DNA from: UBA6120 sp964495145
GTDB lineage: Bacteria > Bacillota_I > Bacilli_A > RFN20 > CAG-826
Assembly: GCA_964495145.1 (NCBI GenBank)
Contig: CAZBUP010000045.1
Coordinates: 1-7,427, forward strand
DNA length: 7,427 nt
Direction of reading: 5' to 3'
The position numbers and the translations under genes are program-made. Below the pieces are notes generated by a model. That model did no database searches. It was not told the DNA's origin and saw only the letters and a list, made by a program, of their open reading frames with translations. Below, in pieces: positions 1-5,044 of the stretch (the stretch's first letter is position 1; the number at the start of each line of letters is the position of its first letter).

Positions 1-1071
1 CACCAAGGTGGTAACGTTTTAGTGGCCGCCATCGACATGACGATGCTGGCAGCGGTATCCACCCGAGAAGACCACCTCGTCGTTTTGGAATCGGAAGGCT
101 ATCCGCGCATCGAAGTCGATCTGTCGGACCTTAAGGTCCATCTAGACGAATACAATCGCACGAGCGCCATCATCCGCGGGGTCGCCTATCGATTGAACAG
201 CCTGAACTATGCCATCGGCGGTTTGTCCATCGCCATGAATTCCAATATTCGCCCCGGTAGCGGCGTCAGCAGCTCAGCCGCTTTCGAACTGCTGCTCATC
301 AAGGTGTTTTCGGTTTTATATAACGAGGATCGCCTCGATCCGATTACCATGGCCAAGATCGGTCAATACGCTGAAAACGTCCATTTCGGGAAACCCTCCG
401 GTCTCCTCGACCAAATGGGAATTGCCCTCGGCGGCGTCCATTACATCGAATTCGCCGACCCCGAAAATCCCTACCACGAAACGGTTCCCTTTCCCTTTCC
501 GCAACTACATTTTCTCATTCTCAACACCGGTGGTTCCCATACCGACTTGACCTCGCATTACGCCTTGGTGAAAGACGAGATGAAAGTCATCGCCGGCTAC
601 TTTGAAAAAAGCCGCCTCATCGAAGTCGATCCTCAAGCCCTGCAGGATAAAATCGTCGATATCCTCGGTCAATTCGGCGTGCGACCCGTTAATCGGGCCT
701 TGCATTTCTTTGCCGAATGCGAACGGGTCAAATTGGCGAAATATGCCTTGCAGCGAGGCGATCAAAACGCCTTTTTGAAACAAATCAACGACAGCGGGCT
801 CAGCAGCGAAAAACTATTGGAAAACATCACTTACCAAGGCGACACCGATGCGAAGCTTGCTCAGGGTCTAGCCTTTTGCCGGTCGGTATTGGCCCAAGGG
901 GCCATCCGAGTTCACGGCGGGGGATTCGCCGGGACGATTCTGGCGGTGATCCCCGATGAGCATTTCCGATTGTTTTTGGATCAAGCCCAAGACTATTTCG
1001 GCCCGAGTAACGTTCGCGAGGTGTCGATTGTCGAAAACGCGCTTGCCCAAGTGGAACTATTGGTTAAGTAA
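1..1071 (+). CDS. galK: Galactokinase-type GHMP kinase, 5'-truncated by window edge
   Basis: The frame is open from the first base, so 356 residues of the C-terminal part are present and about 30-60 N-terminal residues lie outside the window. A GTG at position 22 is internal, not the start. The protein phosphorylates a sugar at C1 with ATP in the cytoplasm, most likely galactose (Leloir pathway). Seen, with window codon numbers: the opening residues HQGG fit the end of the GHMP/galactokinase signature G(E/N)HTDxxGG; the ATP-binding loop RPGSGVSSSAAF is at 84-95; LLDQM at 135-139 holds the probable catalytic Asp137; the third GHMP motif HGGGFAGT is at 305-312. The catalytic arginine and the rest of the sugar signature lie upstream, so substrate choice cannot be fully checked. 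The HQGGNVLVAAID form resembles a Clostridia-type branch of galactokinase-family proteins more than classical GalK, so a related sugar kinase is possible. The gene ends with TAA, 40 bases before the next small gene. Confidence 0.85.
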   Translation, partial: HQGGNVLVAAIDMTMLAAVSTREDHLVVLESEGYPRIEVDLSDLKVHLDEYNRTSAIIRGVAYRLNSLNYAIGGLSIAMNSNIRPGSGVSSSAAFELLLIKVFSVLYNEDRLDPITMAKIGQYAENVHFGKPSGLLDQMGIALGGVHYIEFADPENPYHETVPFPFPQLHFLILNTGGSHTDLTSHYALVKDEMKVIAGYFEKSRLIEVDPQALQDKIVDILGQFGVRPVNRALHFFAECERVKLAKYALQRGDQNAFLKQINDSGLSSEKLLENITYQGDTDAKLAQGLAFCRSVLAQGAIRVHGGGFAGTILAVIPDEHFRLFLDQAQDYFGPSNVREVSIVENALAQVELLVK

Positions 1072-1111
1072 TGGGCCGGTCGATGTATAATTATTAAAGA
1101 GGGAACGATTT

Positions 1112-1261
1112 ATGAGCAAGGATAAAATCGGCGAGAAACGCGAAGCCCCCCAATGGACGGGCGAAGCCAATGAACGGAGTTTCATCGGTTGGATGGCGGC
1201 CCTTTTGGGATTCGCCCTCTTAATTTTGGGTTTGTTCATTTGGCTCGGGTTTCCCGGCTGA
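1112..1261 (+). CDS. Small single-pass membrane protein (49 aa), unknown function
   Basis: This is a short ATG-to-TGA frame of 49 residues. A purine-rich ribosome site, AAAGAGGG (1097-1104), lies 7 bases before the ATG. The first 22 residues are charged and hydrophilic (MSKDKIGEKREAPQW...). Residues about 25-46 form one hydrophobic helix (GWMAALLGF...LFIWLGF), ending Pro-Gly-stop. The charge pattern suggests a cytoplasmic N-terminus. It lies 40 bases after the galactokinase and directly before a terminator, so it is the last gene of that unit. A TATAAT at 1086-1091 could be a -10 box, but no good -35 is seen and the leader would be very short. I recognise no family. The good ribosome site, clean domain split and terminator 12 bases after the stop make it likely to be real. 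Confidence 0.6.
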   Translation: MSKDKIGEKREAPQWTGEANERSFIGWMAALLGFALLILGLFIWLGFPG

Positions 1262-1273
1262 TCGACGTTTTGC

Positions 1274-1297
1274 ATAAGCCTTCGGGCTTATTTTCTT
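1274..1297 (+). terminator. Rho-independent terminator after the galK unit
   Basis: A perfect 7-bp stem, ATAAGCC/GGCTTAT (1274-1280 and 1285-1291), carries a stable TTCG tetraloop and is followed by TTTCTT. It sits 12 bases after the stop of the 49-residue protein and ends the galactokinase unit. Confidence 0.85.
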
Positions 1298-1336
1298 AAG
1301 CCTTCGTTCCATTTAATCCATTTTCGGCGCCTGATT

Positions 1337-1345
1337 TGATACAAT
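1337..1345 (+). promoter_or_regulatory. Extended -10 promoter for the amylase operon
   Basis: TGATACAAT is an extended -10 element (TGn followed by TACAAT, 5 of 6 to consensus). No convincing -35 lies 16-18 bases upstream, as is common for extended -10 promoters. The predicted start of transcription is near 1352, only about 7 bases before the ATG at 1359, so the message would have almost no leader. It is the only promoter-like element between the preceding terminator and the operon. Confidence 0.55.
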
Positions 1346-1358
1346 AAAACCAATCATC

Positions 1359-1889
1359 ATGAAACCACCCAAAACGATACCGGAATCCATAAAAAAAGAC
1401 TGGCGTTTGCCTGTTTACCTATTATCGGTCGGCGTTATGCTTTTATTGACCCAATTGTTGAATTTCTTACCGGCTTTCCAAGTTTACGACGCCGGCGCCG
1501 GACTGGTTATCGACCAGGTGTCCGGTTTCATCGCTTATTATGGCGGGGAGGCCTCGCTGAGTTATTATCCGCTGAGTTTTGGGATATTGGCCCAGTCGTT
1601 CATGGTCTTGGCCGGAATCTGCTGCCTGGCGTTCTCAATTTTATTGAAGAAACGGCGCACCGACGGGATTCGGCGCTTTACCTTGATCATCGTTTCGCTG
1701 TCGTTATCGATTGCCGCCGTGATCCTGCAATTCCTTTCGCTCGTCCAATTCCGGGACCTCAATGACTTATGGAGCGTCGGGCTTGTGGCTCGGTATCATT
1801 ACGGCTTGGTGCTTCAAGCCATCGTCTTGCTGACCAGCGTTTATATTCAATGGTTCTTTTTCATCAAGATCCGCCATTACATTAAATAA
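1359..1889 (+). CDS. Four-helix integral membrane protein, unknown function, first gene of amylase operon
   Basis: The protein has 176 residues and no family that I recognise. Hydrophobic segments at about 18-38, 72-96, 106-128 and 147-169 predict four membrane helices. The basic loop KKRRTDGIRR (97-106) and the basic N- and C-termini (IKKDWR, KIRHYIK) should be cytoplasmic. The loop of about 33 residues between helices 1 and 2 (39-71), rich in Tyr and Gly, should be outside. There is no signal cleavage site and no catalytic motif. Start choice: a stop lies in frame at 1332, and the next Met (residue 27) is inside helix 1, so ATG 1359 is the only sensible start. No Shine-Dalgarno sequence precedes it, and the predicted transcript start is about 7 bases upstream, pointing to leaderless or near-leaderless translation. 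It ends 16 bases before the amylase, so the two are probably co-transcribed. A role in export, sensing or surface organisation linked to starch use is possible but unproven. Confidence 0.75.
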   Translation: MKPPKTIPESIKKDWRLPVYLLSVGVMLLLTQLLNFLPAFQVYDAGAGLVIDQVSGFIAYYGGEASLSYYPLSFGILAQSFMVLAGICCLAFSILLKKRRTDGIRRFTLIIVSLSLSIAAVILQFLSLVQFRDLNDLWSVGLVARYHYGLVLQAIVLLTSVYIQWFFFIKIRHYIK

Positions 1890-1905
1890 CCAATAGGAGA
1901 TCGTT

Positions 1906-4218
1906 ATGCCCAGCAATTACCGTTATCGGACCTTTGCGATGTTGATGCTGGCCGCTTTGGCCGGCTTGGCTAGCTGCCAATCGTCTTCATCCGCCAATCT
2001 CTCGTCAGCCTCCAGCACGTCGACGCCTTCGATTAGCGTCAGCGAGGGCAGCAGTGTGGCCGATGACGATTATGAAGATTCGATGACTTGGAGCCAGCCC
2101 AACCATTTGTATATCCATTACAAGCGCATCCTCGACACCGCCGCTGACTATGCCGAATGGACCGTTTGGGCTTGGCAGAAAGCTCCTAACGACTTGAGCG
2201 GCGTCCAAATCGAATGGTCGATCAAGGATCAAAGCGGCATCGTCGCCGACTTGGATTTTTCAGGGACAACCCCCGCTAACGAAAACCATCTGTATGCCGC
2301 GACCCAAACCATGAACCAAATCACCCGACTCGGCTTTTTGATCGTGCTTCGTTCCTCGATGGTGGCCGGCCGCCAAGGCATGTGGACCAGCGATGGCGGG
2401 GCCGACATCTACATCAACGATTTCAATACCCACATTCGCGAAGACGGTTCGATGCACATTTTCGCGGTTCAAAACTCGGTCTCCGAATTTGAGTTCAGCT
2501 ACACCGGCGCCGAAGCCACCGATCCCTATGCCGATGACACCGGAGCCTTTATCAGCGTAACGAACGTCACGAGTTCGACTTCGAGTTACGCTCGGGCCGT
2601 CACTTCCAACGATTTTTATCATCATGTCGGATCCGGTTATCAGATTTTCGTCCGCAGTTTCGCCGATAGCGACGACGATGGATCCGGCGACATTGCCGGA
2701 ATCACCGCCAAACTCGATTATATCGAGAACCTCGGCGTCAAGGCTATTTGGCTCACCCCGATTCAAAAATCGGAAACCTACCACGGTTATGACGTGTCCG
2801 ATTATTATGCCATCAACCCCGATTTTGGCACCATTACCGATTATGCCGAATTGATCTATGAAGCCCATCAGCGCGACATCCGCGTGGTGATGGACCTCGT
2901 CGTCAACCATACCTCGACTCAGAACGTCTGGTTCCAAAAGTCGGTCAACCTCAAAAAGGGAACCGACGGATCGGGCAACGAAATCGATTATCGGAGCTTC
3001 TACCATTGGCAATACGATCCCACCCACGCCCTCGAGGAGCCCTGGCATCGGTTCGGGACTACCAATTATTACTATTACGCTAAATTCGCCACCGGAATGC
3101 CCGAACTTAACTTTGATTACCAGGGCACGCGCGACGCCATGGTCGACGTCGCCAAGTATTGGGCCGCTTTCGGAGTCGACGGATTCCGTATCGACGCCGT
3201 CAAGCATGTCTACATGGCCGACGAAGTCAGCCAGGCTTCGGGCGATGCCATCGTAGCCGACGGCGTCTACAGCAGCAACCGCACCAAGAACGTCAATTTC
3301 TTCAAGGAATTGAATTTCCGCATCAAATCGGTTTATCCAGATGTATTTTTAGTCGGGGAAAACTTCGACGGATGGGACCAGCAAATGGCCCCTTACTACG
3401 AGGGCATGGATTCCCAATTCGATTTCCAGAATTACTTCCATCTCGTCAATATGATGCATGGCATCGAATCCGGGTCGGCCCAAGCCGAATCGGCCGTTTA
3501 CGCCAATAAGTATTCATCCGTTTTCAAAACCTATCGCAGCCAACCAATCAACGGGGCCTTTACTTCCAATCACGATTTGCCTCGGGTCTTGAACCACGTC
3601 ATGGCCAGTAAGGTTTCTAATAGCGAGACCGAGGCGGCCCAGACCGTCAGCGCCGGCGAATATAGCACCGCTTGGAACAAAGCCGTGCCTTATAACGCCG
3701 CCACGCTGCTGCAACCCGGCACCGCTTGGATTTATTACGGCGACGAGTTGGCGATGACCGGCAACTGGAAACTGAACGACGACAGCACCGATTACCATGT
3801 CGACCGCTGGTACCGGCAACCGATGAAATGGGCCAATACCGCGACCGCCTACGATACCGGATATATGTTCGAAGGCTATGAGGTCGAATTAGACAGCGTC
3901 AATGCCACGACGACGGTTCCCGGCGCCGCCCAGCAGCAAGCCGACGGCAATTCGATGTTTGGCATGATGAAACGCATCAACGAGTTCAAAAATGACCATC
4001 CAGCCTTGATCAACGGCGCCTATTCATCGATCACGACCGGCCGATCCGACATTTTCGCCTACAAGCTCCAAAGCGGCGGCGGCACTTATTATATTTACAT
4101 CAATTTCGGCTCGGTGACCGAGTCGGGCTATCGTAACGGCGGGACTTCGCTGGCCTTAGGTTTCAAAGGGGCGACCGCCGACGCCTTGCCGGCCTATAGC
4201 TGGGCAATCTTGCAGTAA
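1906..4218 (+). CDS. Lipoprotein alpha-amylase, GH13 with N-terminal CBM41-like domain
   Basis: An extracellular, membrane-anchored enzyme of 770 residues, predicted to cleave alpha-1,4 bonds in starch, glycogen or maltodextrins. Order of parts: lipoprotein signal peptide 1-23 with lipobox LASC (Cys24, the only cysteine in the protein); Ser/Thr-rich then acidic linker to about 60; CBM41/PUD-like domain about 66-190, with IHYKR (70-74) and the aromatic cluster WTVWAW (85-90); GH13 barrel from about 237; C-terminal beta domain from about 680. GH13 motifs seen: calcium-site-like DSDDDGSGD (254-262), region I DLVVNHT (330-336), region V MPELN (398-402), region II GFRIDAVKH with nucleophile Asp430, region III with acid/base Glu485 (VGEN), and region IV NHD with Asp557. 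All three catalytic acids are present. MPELN is close to MPDLN of the intermediate GH13 group (for example subfamily 36), so the exact specificity, amylase or neopullulanase-like, is open. Start: AGGAG (1895-1899) lies 6 bases before the ATG. Second gene of the operon. Confidence 0.92.
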   Translation: MPSNYRYRTFAMLMLAALAGLASCQSSSSANLSSASSTSTPSISVSEGSSVADDDYEDSMTWSQPNHLYIHYKRILDTAADYAEWTVWAWQKAPNDLSGVQIEWSIKDQSGIVADLDFSGTTPANENHLYAATQTMNQITRLGFLIVLRSSMVAGRQGMWTSDGGADIYINDFNTHIREDGSMHIFAVQNSVSEFEFSYTGAEATDPYADDTGAFISVTNVTSSTSSYARAVTSNDFYHHVGSGYQIFVRSFADSDDDGSGDIAGITAKLDYIENLGVKAIWLTPIQKSETYHGYDVSDYYAINPDFGTITDYAELIYEAHQRDIRVVMDLVVNHTSTQNVWFQKSVNLKKGTDGSGNEIDYRSFYHWQYDPTHALEEPWHRFGTTNYYYYAKFATGMPELNFDYQGTRDAMVDVAKYWAAFGVDGFRIDAVKHVYMADEVSQASGDAIVADGVYSSNRTKNVNFFKELNFRIKSVYPDVFLVGENFDGWDQQMAPYYEGMDSQFDFQNYFHLVNMMHGIESGSAQAESAVYANKYSSVFKTYRSQPINGAFTSNHDLPRVLNHVMASKVSNSETEAAQTVSAGEYSTAWNKAVPYNAATLLQPGTAWIYYGDELAMTGNWKLNDDSTDYHVDRWYRQPMKWANTATAYDTGYMFEGYEVELDSVNATTTVPGAAQQQADGNSMFGMMKRINEFKNDHPALINGAYSSITTGRSDIFAYKLQSGGGTYYIYINFGSVTESGYRNGGTSLALGFKGATADALPAYSWAILQ

Positions 4219-4231
4219 GGGGGACAATGAC

Positions 4232-4912
4232 ATGAAACGCATCATCACCTTAGCCGCGTTAACCGCCTTCGCCCTATTGGGCGTCTTTGCTTATCAACCA
4301 GCCCCGACCGTGGCCGAAAGCGCCAACGTCACCGTCAAATTGGTGCTTGGGCCCGACGCCTCATTGACCGGTTATACCCCGGCCGACGATCCGAGCATCT
4401 TCCATGAAAACGTCGTCGCCTACACGGCCGCCAGCGGGGCAAATTTGCCGGAACCGACCAAGGAAGGGACTGCGTTCGTCAGTTGGGTGTATGCCGAAAA
4501 TTCGGAACTGGTCCGCGTCAGCGTTATGCCGCTTACAAGCGGGGCCATCTATTTTGCCTATTATGAAGGCGATGGGAGCCTGGCCACCGGCATTTCAGAC
4601 GAAGACGTGACCTTGTATCTTGATACAGGTGGCAGCGATTTATGGCACAAAGACGGCGCTCGCTTCTTCGTTTATACCTTCAATGTCGAAACCGTCGGCG
4701 TATGGCCCGGCGAAGAGATGACCATCGTCTCGGGGGATGTTTATTCACTGACGGTTCCCGGAGGCTTTACCGGACTCATTTTCGTCAGGGAAAGCCCGGA
4801 TTTGACGGATGAATGGAACAAAACCGGAGACTTGACCTATACCCCGGGATTGAACCTCTACACGATTACCGATTGGGGAGATTTCGACGGCTATTGGGGC
4901 ACATATAGTTGA
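4232..4912 (+). CDS. Secreted non-catalytic protein with starch-binding-like C-terminal module
   Basis: The protein has 226 residues. Residues 1-20 form a signal peptide (MKR, then a hydrophobic core ending GVFA), with likely cleavage after Ala20 or Ala28. No lipobox, LPXTG or C-terminal anchor is seen. Residues about 60-111 (LPEPTKEG, then FVSW, then IYFAYYEG) resemble one Listeria-Bacteroides repeat, a small beta fold common in surface proteins. Residues about 125-216 (LYLDTGGSDLW, GARFFVY, VWPGEEM, FVRESPD, WNKTGDL) resemble the carbohydrate-binding modules (CBM26-like) found at the ends of Gram-positive amylases. No glycosidase motif is present. The ribosome site AAGGGGG (4217-4223) overlaps the amylase stop and lies 8 bases before the ATG; the genes are 13 bases apart, so co-expression is very likely. 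Inferred role: binds starch and helps the amylase or retains substrate near the cell. Alternatively it is a binding part split off from a larger amylase. The module assignment is from pattern memory, not a search. Confidence 0.8.
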   Translation: MKRIITLAALTAFALLGVFAYQPAPTVAESANVTVKLVLGPDASLTGYTPADDPSIFHENVVAYTAASGANLPEPTKEGTAFVSWVYAENSELVRVSVMPLTSGAIYFAYYEGDGSLATGISDEDVTLYLDTGGSDLWHKDGARFFVYTFNVETVGVWPGEEMTIVSGDVYSLTVPGGFTGLIFVRESPDLTDEWNKTGDLTYTPGLNLYTITDWGDFDGYWGTYS

Positions 4913-4934
4913 TTTAATCATTCACTTTCCTAGG

Positions 4935-4958
4935 AAGCGGTCTACGACCGCTTTTTTT
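4935..4958 (+). terminator. Rho-independent terminator of the amylase operon
   Basis: A perfect 8-bp stem, AAGCGGTC/GACCGCTT (4935-4942 and 4946-4953), with a 3-base TAC loop is followed by further Ts to 4958, giving an unbroken run of seven Ts from 4952. It lies 22 bases after the TGA of the secreted protein and isolates the operon from clpB. Confidence 0.9.
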
Positions 4959-4972
4959 ATTGATCGTCAGTC

Positions 4973-5000
4973 TTGACATCGACAATGGGACGCTTATAAT
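4973..5000 (+). promoter_or_regulatory. Consensus sigma-A promoter of clpB
   Basis: The -35 box TTGACA (4973-4978) and the -10 box TATAAT (4995-5000) both match the consensus exactly, with a 16-base spacer. Transcription should start near 5007, inside the left arm of the CIRCE operator. Such a strong promoter fits a gene held down by a repressor rather than by weak promoter strength. Confidence 0.92.
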
Positions 5001-5004
5001 ATAT

Positions 5005-5031
5005 TTAGCACTTACAATGTGCGAGTGCTAA
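5005..5031 (+). promoter_or_regulatory. CIRCE operator (HrcA binding site)
   Basis: TTAGCACTT and GAGTGCTAA flank a 9-base spacer. This matches the CIRCE consensus TTAGCACTC-N9-GAGTGCTAA with one change, the last base of the left arm (T for C), which leaves a G-T pair. HrcA bound here would cover the transcription start, 4 bases past the -10 box, and be released on heat or protein-folding stress through the GroEL-HrcA link known in Firmicutes. hrcA itself is not in the window. Confidence 0.95.
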
Positions 5032-5036
5032 TGAGG
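5032..5036 (+). promoter_or_regulatory. clpB ribosome binding site, decides the start codon
   Basis: TGAGG directly follows the right CIRCE arm and lies 8 bases before the ATG at 5045. The in-frame TTG at 5039 would be only 2 bases away and the ATG at 5051 would be 14 bases away, so 5045 is the best start. Confidence 0.7.
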
Positions 5037-5044
5037 TATTGATT

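Noticed and set aside
1086..1091. TATAAT as a separate promoter for the 49-residue gene
   Set aside because: No -35 at proper spacing is seen, and the start of transcription would fall inside the ribosome site. It may be chance in an A/T-rich gap.
1057..1275. Minus-strand open frame across the small membrane protein
   Set aside because: It overlaps the better supported + strand frame, which has a ribosome site and terminator; the minus product shows no domain or signal.
1332..1356. Inverted repeat TGATT/AATCA around the operon -10 box as a sugar-repressor operator
   Set aside because: It has only 5 bp with a 15-base spacer, does not extend, and does not fit the CcpA (cre) or MalR consensus, so chance is likely.
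2260..3207. Long minus-strand open frame (315 codons) inside the amylase gene
   Set aside because: It lies wholly antisense to the catalytic domain, whose GH13 motifs are intact. The product is Val/Gly/Asp/Ile-rich with no recognisable domain, and no promoter or ribosome site was seen. It is a codon-bias shadow.
5039..5044. TTG at 5039 as clpB start
   Set aside because: It would leave only 2 bases to the TGAGG site, while ATG 5045 has the right spacing.
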